This document shows positions 1 to 5,214 of a stretch of 6,502 nucleotides of DNA, in pieces (positions within the stretch are counted from its first letter, which is position 1; each line of letters starts with the position of its first letter). The DNA is taken from assembly GCA_023406965.1 (NCBI GenBank), contig JAEXTI010000194.1:1-6502 (forward strand), given 5' to 3'. The notes below the pieces were generated by a model. That model saw only the letters and a list, made by a program, of their open reading frames with translations. It made no database searches and had not been told where the DNA came from. Origin of the DNA: Chloroflexota bacterium (GTDB lineage Bacteria > Chloroflexota > Anaerolineae > Anaerolineales > Anaerolineaceae). Both the position numbers and the translations under genes were made by a program.

Positions 1-31
1 CTGCCAGCAGGCCGATGATAAAGGGTTCCAA
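1..31 (-). CDS. Second ABC permease of the BMP transporter (first codons only)
   Basis: Only the first ten or so codons lie inside the window. On the minus strand a GAGG motif (37-40) sits five bases before a TTG codon (29-31), and the frame then reads (M)EPFIIGLLA, a hydrophobic N-terminus. The GAGG overlaps the last codons of the first permease, so only one base separates that gene's TGA from this start. In BMP/nucleoside-type ABC operons the order binding protein, ATPase, permease, permease is standard, and the second permease (BPD_transp_2 family) belongs exactly here; it would pair with the first permease as a heterodimeric channel. The TTG start is chosen on spacing and reading frame. 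The identification rests mainly on operon position, since too little sequence is present for a family match. Confidence 0.6.
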   Translation of the reverse strand, partial: MEPFIIGLLA

Positions 32-32
32 C

Positions 33-1085
33 TCAACCTCGCTTGATGCGGTAGTTTTGCAACACGAACAGGCTCAAGGTGACCAGCAGCAGGGTAGCCT
101 GCACCATAGTGCCCAGGTAAACCGGGACGCTCATGGCACGGCTGACAGTTTGCGCACCGGTGTCGATGAGGCCGATAAACAGGGCCGCCAGGCCCACGCC
201 GATAGGGTTGAGACCGCCCAGGGTGGCAATGATGATGCCACTGTAGCCTAGCCCATCAGAGATGGATTCGATCAGGTGAAAGTGAATGCCCGCCACCTCG
301 CCTACACCGGCCAGCCCGGCGATTCCGCCGCTGACCAGCGCGGCGATGAGCATGGTGCGGTTCACTTTGATGCCGGCAAAACGAGCGGCTTCTTTGCCCA
401 GACCCACCGCGCGCATGCGCATGCCAAAGGTGGTGCGCTTGAGCACGAACCACGCCAGGACCAGCACTGCCACGGCCACGATGAAGCCGAGGTGCAGGCG
501 TGAGCGGGGGATGAGCTTGAAGAAGATCGTGCCGGGATCAAGTTCGGGCGACTGCGGCCACATGGAGACGGGGTCTCGCCAGGGACCGTTGAGGAAATAA
601 CTGATAAGGAAGACAATCACCGAGTTGAGCAGCAACGTGGTGACCACCTCGTCCACCTTCAGTCGCACTTTGAGCAGGGCCGGGATCAATGCCCACAGCA
701 TTCCGGCGGTGAAGCCGCCCAGCAGCATGAGCGGGATGCCCAGCACAGGCGACACGCCCTTGAGGACCATGCCCAGCCAGGCCCCCGCCATGGCCCCGGC
801 ATAAAGCTGGCCCTCCGCGCCGATATTCCAATACCCGGCGGAGAAGGCGAAGGCCACGGCTGCCCCGGTGAGCAGCAGGGGGGTGGCTTTGACCAGCACT
901 TCGATGGCGCTGACCCTGGAGGAGAGCGGCGCGATGAGGAAGTGGTAGTAGGCTTGCAGGGGGTTGGCGTCGGCCCACAGCAGGAACAGTGTGGTGAGCA
1001 AGAAGGTGACCGGGATTGCCAGGAGGGGAATGATGGCGCGCATCCATGCCGGGGCGGGGGCACGCTCGATCTTGAACTTAAGCAT
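33..1085 (-). CDS. ABC transporter permease, BPD_transp_2 family (BMP/nucleoside-type system)
   Basis: A 350-residue inner-membrane permease of the branched-chain/ribose/nucleoside permease fold. After a short basic N-terminus (MLKFKIERAP) come about eight to ten hydrophobic segments, for example residues 15-38, 64-82, 91-108, 112-136, 146-165, 198-215, 243-262, 280-306 and 320-343. Two family hallmarks are visible: the WNIGAEGQ motif (residues 86-93) after the early helices, and a cytoplasmic coupling loop (about 219-239, GMRMRAVGLGKEAARFAGI) that docks on the ATPase. The ATG overlaps the ATPase stop by 8 bp (ATGCTTAA), and GGAGG (1092-1096) lies inside the ATPase gene 6 bases upstream, indicating translational coupling. 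Length is normal for the family. It should form the import channel with the second permease that begins at position 31. The substrate is inferred from the operon (nucleobase or nucleoside), not from this protein. Confidence 0.92.
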   Translation of the reverse strand: MLKFKIERAPAPAWMRAIIPLLAIPVTFLLTTLFLLWADANPLQAYYHFLIAPLSSRVSAIEVLVKATPLLLTGAAVAFAFSAGYWNIGAEGQLYAGAMAGAWLGMVLKGVSPVLGIPLMLLGGFTAGMLWALIPALLKVRLKVDEVVTTLLLNSVIVFLISYFLNGPWRDPVSMWPQSPELDPGTIFFKLIPRSRLHLGFIVAVAVLVLAWFVLKRTTFGMRMRAVGLGKEAARFAGIKVNRTMLIAALVSGGIAGLAGVGEVAGIHFHLIESISDGLGYSGIIIATLGGLNPIGVGLAALFIGLIDTGAQTVSRAMSVPVYLGTMVQATLLLVTLSLFVLQNYRIKRG

Positions 1086-2601
1086 GAGCGGCCTCCGAGG
1101 CGGGGCGGATGGAATCGAGCGGCTTGCCTGTCATCATCAGGCCCAGGGTTTCGACTGTGGCAGCCTGGGCGGGCAGGATGCCCATCAAGCTGCCTTCATA
1201 AATGACAGCGATGCGGTCGGCGAGGGCCATGATTTCATCCAGGTCTTCCGAGATGAGCAATACCGCCGCGCCGCGGTCGCGCTGCTCGAGGAGCTTGCCG
1301 CGGACATAATCGGTGGCGCCTACGTCTAGCCCGCGGGTGGGCTGGGCGGCGATGACTACCTGGGGAGCGCGGGAGAGGTTGCGCGCCAGGATCACTTTTT
1401 GCATATTGCCGCCGGAGAGTTGGCGGACGAAGTCTTGCGGGGCGGCTTTGATCTGGTACTCTGCGATCCATTTTTGGGCGTTTTCCAGGATGCGGGCACG
1501 ATCTAACATGCCGCCGCGCGAGAAGCTATCCAGTTGGTCGAGGACCAGGTTCTCGGCCACAGTCATATCTTCCACCAGACTGGCGTGACGATCTTCGAGG
1601 ATGCAGCCTACTCCGGCCTGAGCCAGTTCCGCCGGGCCGGCATGGGTCAGGTCTTTGTCGCCCACGCGGATGTGCCCACCAGAAGGGTGCTGCATGCCAG
1701 CCAGCACGCGCCCCAACTCGGTTTGTCCGTTGCCCGAGACGCCCGCAATGCCCAGGATTTCCCCGGCTTTCACCATAAAGCTGACTCCACGCAGGGTGGG
1801 TAGGCCTTTGGACCCCTGGGCTTGCAGGTCTTCAACTTGCAGGAGCGGGCCGGCGGCCTGGCGCTCGCTTTGCCGGGCGACGCCGAAATTCTCGCGGCCT
1901 ACCATCATGCGGGCCAGTTCGGAGGCGGTGGTGGCGGATTTGGCTACCGTGCCTACTAGAGCTCCGTCGCGCAGCACGGTGATACGGTCGCAGATGGTCA
2001 TGACTTCGGGCAGCTTATGGCTGATGAAAATGACGGAGAGCCCGTCGTTGCGCAGTCGTTGCAGGGCATCGAAGAGGATTTCGACTTCCTGAGGAACGAG
2101 CACGGCAGTGGGTTCATCTAGGATGAGCACGCGGGCATTGTGCGAGAGCGCTTTGAGAATTTCAACGCGCTGCTGCTCGCCGACAGAAAGGTGACGCACC
2201 AGGGCCGCCGGGTTGACCGGGATGCCAAAGCGGTGCGAGTCTTGTTCCACCTGGCGCTGGAGTTGTTGAGGATTGAGGATGAAACCGCCCGCCTGACCGA
2301 GAGCCAGGTTCTCGGCGACTGTCAGAGTGGGCACCAGGGTGAAATGCTGGGTGACCATGCCGATGCCGTTTTGAATGGCGTCATGCGGCGAACGGATGGT
2401 CACCCGGCTGCCATTGACCAGAATTTGCCCCTCATCGGCGTGATAGAGGCCGTAAAGGATTCGCATTAAGGTGGTTTTTCCCGCACCGTTCTCACCCAAC
2501 AGTGCGTGAATCTCACCTTGCTCGAGGTCGAAGTTTATGTGGTTGTTCGCGGTCAGCGAAGCGAATCGCTTGACGATCCCTTGCATTTGGATAACGGGCA
2601 T
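1078..2601 (-). CDS. ABC transporter ATP-binding protein with two fused NBDs (RbsA/YufO-like)
   Basis: A 507-residue energising subunit with two ABC domains in one chain. NBD1 (about 3-235) is complete: Walker A GENGAGKT (36-43), Q-loop Q85, signature LSVGEQQ (138-144), Walker B LILDEP (159-164) and H-loop H195. NBD2 (about 253-495) is degenerate: the Walker A equivalent is GVSGNGQT (287-294) with Gln at the lysine position, the signature LSGGNMQ (395-401) is kept, Walker B reads VVIAAQPT with Ala-Gln in place of Asp-Glu (419-420), and the H-loop histidine is Glu452. This asymmetric pattern is familiar in sugar/nucleoside importers of this class. The ATG at 2599-2601 is preceded by a purine-rich GGAAGAAGAGAG stretch. 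The gene follows the lipoprotein after a spacer with terminator-like hairpins and overlaps the permease by 8 bp. It hydrolyses ATP at the membrane to drive uptake. Confidence 0.95.
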   Translation of the reverse strand: MPVIQMQGIVKRFASLTANNHINFDLEQGEIHALLGENGAGKTTLMRILYGLYHADEGQILVNGSRVTIRSPHDAIQNGIGMVTQHFTLVPTLTVAENLALGQAGGFILNPQQLQRQVEQDSHRFGIPVNPAALVRHLSVGEQQRVEILKALSHNARVLILDEPTAVLVPQEVEILFDALQRLRNDGLSVIFISHKLPEVMTICDRITVLRDGALVGTVAKSATTASELARMMVGRENFGVARQSERQAAGPLLQVEDLQAQGSKGLPTLRGVSFMVKAGEILGIAGVSGNGQTELGRVLAGMQHPSGGHIRVGDKDLTHAGPAELAQAGVGCILEDRHASLVEDMTVAENLVLDQLDSFSRGGMLDRARILENAQKWIAEYQIKAAPQDFVRQLSGGNMQKVILARNLSRAPQVVIAAQPTRGLDVGATDYVRGKLLEQRDRGAAVLLISEDLDEIMALADRIAVIYEGSLMGILPAQAATVETLGLMMTGKPLDSIRPASEAAHA

Positions 2602-2625
2602 GGAGCGGTACTCTCTTCTTCCAGT

Positions 2626-2646
2626 AAAGAAAGCCCCAAGGGGGGC
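2626..2646 (-). terminator. Short GC hairpin with T-rich tail, second of two tandem terminator-like hairpins
   Basis: On the minus strand a 5-bp stem (GCCCC at 2642-2646, GGGGC at 2633-2637) with a CCTT loop is followed directly by TTTCTTT (2626-2632). It lies just before the ATPase start and downstream of a larger hairpin. It is weak as a terminator on its own, but with the larger hairpin it could reduce read-through from the lipoprotein gene into the ATPase gene. Confidence 0.45.
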
Positions 2647-2679
2647 AGAAAACCCTAAGAGGGGCAGAAAAACCCTAAG
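2642..2679. repeat. Two tandem 19-bp repeats
   Basis: Two adjacent units (2642-2660 and 2661-2679), each GGGGCAGAAAA(A)CCCTAAG, are identical apart from one extra A. The tail of the second unit forms the outer part of one arm of the 15-bp hairpin (2670-2703). Because the first unit carries the same AAACCCTAAG (2650-2659), it could pair with the same opposite arm, giving two mutually exclusive stems. Confidence 0.7.
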
Positions 2680-2703
2680 GGTCTCAGAAGACCCTTAGGG
2701 TTT
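2668..2703 (-). terminator. Perfect 15-bp hairpin between lipoprotein and ATPase genes (attenuating terminator or mRNA stabiliser)
   Basis: Two perfectly complementary 15-base arms (2670-2684 and 2689-2703, core CCCTAAGGGTCT) enclose a 4-base loop (CAGA). In the minus-strand transcript the stem starts 13 bases after the lipoprotein stop and ends in GGGTTTTTCTG, so there is a short U-tract. No new promoter is evident before the ATPase, so termination is probably partial. The effect expected from known ABC operons is more binding protein than membrane components, either by attenuation or by protecting the 3' end of the upstream message. Confidence 0.65.
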
Positions 2704-2715
2704 ATTAAAGGCAGG

Positions 2716-3735
2716 TTAGTTGACCGCCGCGGGAACGGCTTCGTCGATGTCTACGCGGAACATGCCGGATTTGATTTCCGCTTCGCGAGCCATAACGGCA
2801 TCCTTCAGTTCAGCAGGGATTTTGGCATCCAGGTTGTGGAAGGAAGCCAAGCTGGCGCCACCCTTGCCCATCATGCTGAAGTCCTTGAGGTCCTGGGCAG
2901 TGAAAGAACCGGCGGAAACCTGAGTGATCAAGTAGTTGATCGTGGGGTCCATGTTCCAAACCGCGCTGCTCACCACCAGGTCGGGAGCCAGTTCGTTCTG
3001 ATCGCTCATATTGCCAAAGGCATACAGGCCTTTTTCCTGGGCGGCTTCGATCACGCCGAAGCGCTCGGCAAACAGCACATCGGCCCCGCTGTCGATTTGC
3101 GCCAGGGCGGCTTCTTTGGCCTGAGCCGGATCGAACCAGCTATTGATGAAGGTTACCAGGACGGTTGCTTCCGGGTTGGAGGCCTTGGCCCCAGCGATGA
3201 ACGCATTGACGATGCGATTGACTTCCGGCACGGGGTGCCCGCCGACCACGCCAATGGTGTTGGTCTTGGTCAGACCGCCCGCCAGCATACCCAGCAAGTA
3301 AGCGGGTTCGTGGATCCAGTTGTCAAAGACGGCGAAGTTGGGCTCGGTGGGGCCGAAGCCCGAACCGAAGGCAAAGGCGATCTCGGGGTAGTCGGCAGCC
3401 ACGCGGCGCACCGCTTCTTCGTTGCCGAAGGCATCGCCGACGATGAGGGCAGGTTTCTGCTGCTCGCACACTTCGCGCAGGACACGCTCCATGTCGCCTG
3501 AGTAGCCGATATCCTCGGTGTAGGTGTACTCGATTTTGCCTTCATCCTGGGCTTTTTGCAACGCCATGTGGATCACGCCGTCCCAGGGTTCTTCGATGGG
3601 GGTGGCAAAAGCGCCAAAAACTTTCAGTTTGCCAGTATTATCTTCGATGGGGGCGGATTCGGGTGCCGCGCAAGAGGCCAGCAGCAGACTGAGGATGACC
3701 ACCATGGTCAGGGGGAACAGAGACTTTTTGAACAT
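2716..3735 (-). CDS. BMP/PnrA-family substrate-binding lipoprotein of the ABC transporter
   Basis: A 339-residue extracytoplasmic solute-binding lipoprotein. The N-terminus is a lipoprotein signal: KK, a hydrophobic stretch (6-20), then lipobox LASC with the lipidated Cys at 22, and a short PESAP linker. The mature part follows the BMP (basic membrane protein/PnrA) fold: a first beta strand KLKVFGAFATPIEEPW (36-51), IVGDAFGNEEAVRRVAADYP (98-117), FAVFDNWIHEPAYLLGMLAG (134-153), IGVVGGHPVP (161-170) and GADVLFAERFGVIEAAQEKG (217-236). Known relatives bind nucleosides. Here the stretch corresponding to the usual GVDxDQ reads GNMSDQ (241-246), which may point to a free base rather than a nucleoside; this is inference. 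The start is clear: AAAGGAG (3743-3749) lies 7 bases before ATG. It sits 81 bp after the deaminase gene in the same operon and delivers ligand to the permease pair. Confidence 0.93.
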   Translation of the reverse strand: MFKKSLFPLTMVVILSLLLASCAAPESAPIEDNTGKLKVFGAFATPIEEPWDGVIHMALQKAQDEGKIEYTYTEDIGYSGDMERVLREVCEQQKPALIVGDAFGNEEAVRRVAADYPEIAFAFGSGFGPTEPNFAVFDNWIHEPAYLLGMLAGGLTKTNTIGVVGGHPVPEVNRIVNAFIAGAKASNPEATVLVTFINSWFDPAQAKEAALAQIDSGADVLFAERFGVIEAAQEKGLYAFGNMSDQNELAPDLVVSSAVWNMDPTINYLITQVSAGSFTAQDLKDFSMMGKGGASLASFHNLDAKIPAELKDAVMAREAEIKSGMFRVDIDEAVPAAVN

Positions 3736-3790
3736 TACACAACTCCTTTGGCTTAGAAATGAATGAACCGGCTCGGCAAATTTCTGTCAC

Positions 3791-3797
3791 ACCTCCT
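3791..3797 (-). promoter_or_regulatory. Orphan Shine-Dalgarno-like AGGAGGT in deaminase-lipoprotein spacer
   Basis: On the minus strand a near-perfect AGGAGGT lies in the 81-bp gap but has no ATG at normal distance. The only nearby possibilities are a GTG one base further on (too close) and a TTG at 3777-3779 opening an eight-codon frame. The lipoprotein uses its own AAAGGAG (3743-3749). The motif may be a ribosome standby site or a remnant. Confidence 0.35.
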
Positions 3798-3816
3798 GAC
3801 GATTATTTGTATGAGA

Positions 3817-4260
3817 TCAATCACCGATGTCTTCGGCCCATAAATCCGGGTTCTTTTCGATGAATTCGCGCATCATCTCAATGCACTCGGCGTTGTGTAA
3901 ATCGATGACCTTCACGCCGTTTTCGCGCAGCCATTCTACGCCGCCGGCGAAGTTAACCGACTCGCCGACCACGACTGTGCCGATATTGAACTGGCGGATC
4001 AGTCCACTGCAGAACCAGCAAGGGGCCAGGGTGGTTACCATGATTTTGCTTTTGTAGCCCCGCTGGCGACCGGCGTTGCGGAAGGCATCCGTTTCACCAT
4101 GAACGGTGGGGTCGTTCTGCTGGACGCGCCGGTTGTGCCCGCGGCCCAGGATGGTGCCGGACTCGTCGGCCAGGCAAGCGCCCACGGGGACACCGCCTTC
4201 GGACAAGCCAATAAGCGCTTCTTCAATGGCTATTTGAAGCAGTTTCTCATAATCGACCAT
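3817..4260 (-). CDS. Cytosine deaminase, fungal Fcy1-like (CDA superfamily)
   Basis: A 147-residue zinc-dependent deaminase predicted to convert cytosine to uracil plus ammonia in the cytoplasm. Zinc and catalytic residues are intact: HGE (His54, Glu56) and PCWFC (Cys81, Cys84). As I recall the yeast enzyme, similarity runs the whole length: EGGVPVGACL, GRGHN (Asn43, equivalent to the substrate-binding Asn51), VGESVNF (Phe104, cf. Phe114), and the C-terminus LWAEDIGD against yeast DWFEDIGE, so that Trp141 and Asp144 match the residues that close over cytosine. E. coli CodA is an unrelated amidohydrolase. ATG at 4258-4260 has AGGAGG (4266-4271) 5 bases upstream. It is the first gene after the promoter at 4341-4369 and precedes the transporter genes, implying uptake followed by deamination. 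Other substrates (5-methylcytosine, isocytosine-like rings, another base) are possible, but the family assignment is firm. Confidence 0.88.
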   Translation of the reverse strand: MVDYEKLLQIAIEEALIGLSEGGVPVGACLADESGTILGRGHNRRVQQNDPTVHGETDAFRNAGRQRGYKSKIMVTTLAPCWFCSGLIRQFNIGTVVVGESVNFAGGVEWLRENGVKVIDLHNAECIEMMREFIEKNPDLWAEDIGD

Positions 4261-4329
4261 ACGATCCTCCTGGCTTTTGGTAGGAAGCAGCGAGCGATGC
4301 GGTTGGACAGTTCAGTTGTTCAGACCTTG

Positions 4330-4340
4330 TGGGTCACCCA
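4330..4340. promoter_or_regulatory. Palindrome at the predicted start site, candidate operator
   Basis: TGGGTCACCCA is a perfect 5-1-5 palindrome directly abutting the -10 box, so it covers the predicted transcription start. A bound repressor there would block initiation. A second short dyad, CCCA-AA-TGGG (4394-4403), lies about 25 bp upstream of the -35. No regulator can be assigned from the window; the dyad may also be chance. Confidence 0.35.
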
Positions 4341-4369
4341 ATTGTAGAAGAGATGGGGGAGATGGTCAA
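4341..4369 (-). promoter_or_regulatory. Sigma70-type promoter of the deaminase/ABC operon
   Basis: On the minus strand -35 TTGACC (4364-4369) and -10 TACAAT (4341-4346) are separated by exactly 17 bases, each one mismatch from consensus. Transcription would start near 4333-4335, giving a leader of about 74 nt before the deaminase ATG. It is the only convincing promoter upstream of the five minus-strand genes. Confidence 0.75.
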
Positions 4370-4423
4370 GGGGGGAAAATTGCTGGACGATGACCCAAAT
4401 GGGGGAATTTTTGAGTTAATAGT

Positions 4424-4453
4424 GCCGCCCCGAGGGGGGACTCTCGGGGCGGC
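4424..4453. other. GC-rich 11-bp stem-loop
   Basis: GCCGCCCCGAG (4424-4434) and CTCGGGGCGGC (4443-4453) form a perfect 11-bp stem around an 8-base loop; two more inner pairs (one G.T) are possible. Neither strand has a T-run after it, so it is not a classical intrinsic terminator. It lies between the small membrane-protein gene and the operon promoter and may limit read-through from the former. Confidence 0.6.
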
Positions 4454-4507
4454 GGATGTTGGCGTAAGTTGCTGCCGCTGCCCGTGTTGCAAGAGGCAGA
4501 AAGCAGT

Positions 4508-4543
4508 GCGTTCCTCGCCGTCTCATGAGACAACGAGGAACGC
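4508..4543 (-). terminator. Stem-loop just after the small membrane-protein gene, possible terminator
   Basis: Perfect 10-base arms GCGTTCCTCG (4508-4517) and CGAGGAACGC (4534-4543) enclose a 2x2 internal loop and an inner GTCTC-AT-GAGAC stem (4520-4531). It begins 7 bases after the TAA at 4551-4553 on the minus strand, the normal place for a terminator, but is followed only by ACTGCTTTCTG, a poor T-tract. An 8-bp palindrome CGGTACCG (4543-4550) fills the gap to the stop codon. Confidence 0.5.
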
Positions 4544-4550
4544 GGTACCG

Positions 4551-4772
4551 TTAAAAGAGGCTGCGGATTACCAGCATAAACCCGAAGATCAGCAGCGGCA
4601 CTCCGACGATCAGACCCACGATGGTCAGGCTCAATACCACCCCTACAATCATCAAGACCAGGCCGAGGACAGCCCCCACAATTCGGCCGGTGAATGCGAT
4701 GATGCCCACCACCAGTTTCCAAAGCGCCCAGAAGGGCCACAGATACCACGGGACGGGTTTCTTTTCGATCAT
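4551..4772 (-). CDS. Small hydrophobic membrane protein, function unknown
   Basis: A 73-residue protein made almost entirely of membrane-spanning sequence. A short charged head (MIEKKPVP) is followed by an aromatic patch (WYLWPFWALWKL, 9-20) typical of a membrane interface, then hydrophobic segments at about 20-29, 31-50 and 51-69 with Gly-rich packing, and a basic end (R70). I do not recognise a characterised family, though similar small proteins are often seen as hypotheticals in environmental bacterial genomes. I chose ATG 4770-4772 over the upstream ATG at 4788-4790 because GGAGG (4780-4784) lies 7 bases before it, and the upstream ATG sits too close to that motif and to the TATATT box. 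A possible -10 TATATT (4791-4796) has no convincing -35. It is on the operon strand but separated from the deaminase by stem-loops and a new promoter, so it is probably its own unit. Confidence 0.7.
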   Translation of the reverse strand: MIEKKPVPWYLWPFWALWKLVVGIIAFTGRIVGAVLGLVLMIVGVVLSLTIVGLIVGVPLLIFGFMLVIRSLF

Positions 4773-4861
4773 TTCCTTACCTCCATACACAATATACGCT
4801 GAAGGAGCGAAAAAGTTTCATGAATCGGCTGGCAAGGAGAAGAACATGGAATCCGCGAATG

Positions 4862-4880
4862 ACCCTGGCAAGGCCAGGGT
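4862..4880. repeat. Hairpin copy 1 (ACCCTGGC / GCCAGGGT)
   Basis: A perfect 8-bp stem with loop AAG, preceded by CGCGAATG. It is the partner of a second hairpin 111 bp further on with the same architecture. Confidence 0.7.
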
Positions 4881-4972
4881 GAACGCAAATAAAACGCGAA
4901 TTAAGAGAATAAATTTCTCCACGAATTCCACGAATTTCACGAATAGGAAGAGGTGGAATTTTTTTTCGCGAA

Positions 4973-4989
4973 CCCTGGTAAAACCAGGG
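4973..4989. repeat. Hairpin copy 2 (CCCTGGT / ACCAGGG)
   Basis: A perfect 7-bp stem with loop AAA, preceded by CGCGAA. Compared with copy 1 the innermost C-G pair has become T-A, so pairing is preserved although both bases changed. Confidence 0.7.
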
Positions 4990-5018
4990 CAAGCGTGGGC
5001 GCGAATACACGCGAATGA

Positions 5019-5160
5019 TCTTGTAGGGGCGGAGCGGTGGACGAAGGCAAGGAAATCGCCCAAGGTCGAGCTGCGCCCTCTTTGGTTTCACGGCGATTAG
5101 ATAGACCGCGGGGAAGAAACCCGCGCTACGAGGAGAACAAAAGGAATCTAACGAAAATGC
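5019..5160. other. Non-coding spacer with further repeat-like segments
   Basis: No gene is credible here. It contains a TAGGGGCGG segment (5023-5031) and an inverted repeat CGCGGG (5107-5112)/CCCGCG (5120-5125) with a 7-base loop, followed by GCTACGAGG. Both look like pieces of dispersed intergenic repeats found in multiple copies in some bacterial genomes; that is from general familiarity, not a search. Confidence 0.45.
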
Positions 5161-5163
5161 TAT

Positions 5164-5214
5164 CGAATTGCCACACAAGACTGTCTTTTCGGCTTGACTC
5201 TGTATTGCAATTCG
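5164..5214. promoter_or_regulatory. Inverted 8-bp sites around the regulator promoter, candidate autoregulatory operators
   Basis: CGAATTGC (5164-5171) and its exact reverse complement GCAATTCG (5207-5214) lie 43 bp apart, close to four helical turns. The second overlaps the ATTGCAAT palindrome between -35 and -10; the first lies upstream of -35. A smaller dyad AAGAC-T-GTCTT (5177-5187) sits between them. LacI-family repressors commonly bind palindromes and control their own gene, but the centre here is GC instead of the common CG, so the link to this regulator is inference. Confidence 0.35.

Larger units (their letters stand above)
4848..5018. repeat. Intergenic repeat cluster with CGCGAA units, 9-bp tandem repeats and paired hairpins
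   Basis: No credible gene lies in 4801-5160. CGCGAA occurs five times (starts at 4854, 4895, 4967, 5000, 5010), four of them as CGCGAAT. A 9-bp unit is tandemly repeated three times at 4919-4945 (CCACGAATT twice, then TCACGAATA). Two hairpins with CCCTGG arms lie at 4862-4880 and 4973-4989. An eight-T run sits at 4959-4966. The long minus-strand open frame across this cluster reads low-complexity REIRGIRGE-type sequence, which I recognise as the usual artefact of translating such repeats. The cluster looks like a dispersed non-coding repeat family rather than a gene remnant. Confidence 0.7.

Noticed and set aside
538..1047. Minus-strand frame within the permease
   Set aside because: It is an alternative frame, rich in His/Arg/Pro, inside a clearly coding membrane protein.
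1078..2601. Second ATPase domain as a mutated or decaying domain
   Set aside because: The Gln-for-Lys, Ala-Gln-for-Asp-Glu and Glu-for-His changes are typical of double-NBD ATPases in this transporter class; the frame is intact.
2836..3501. Plus-strand open frame of over 200 codons antisense to the lipoprotein
   Set aside because: It is a shadow of the GC-biased lipoprotein gene, which has signal peptide, SD and family motifs; the antisense product has none.
4919..4945. CRISPR array
   Set aside because: The three 9-bp tandem units have no spacers and are far too short for CRISPR repeats.
4621..5100. Long plus-strand open frame
   Set aside because: It runs antisense to the small membrane protein and through the repeat cluster; the composition is not protein-like.
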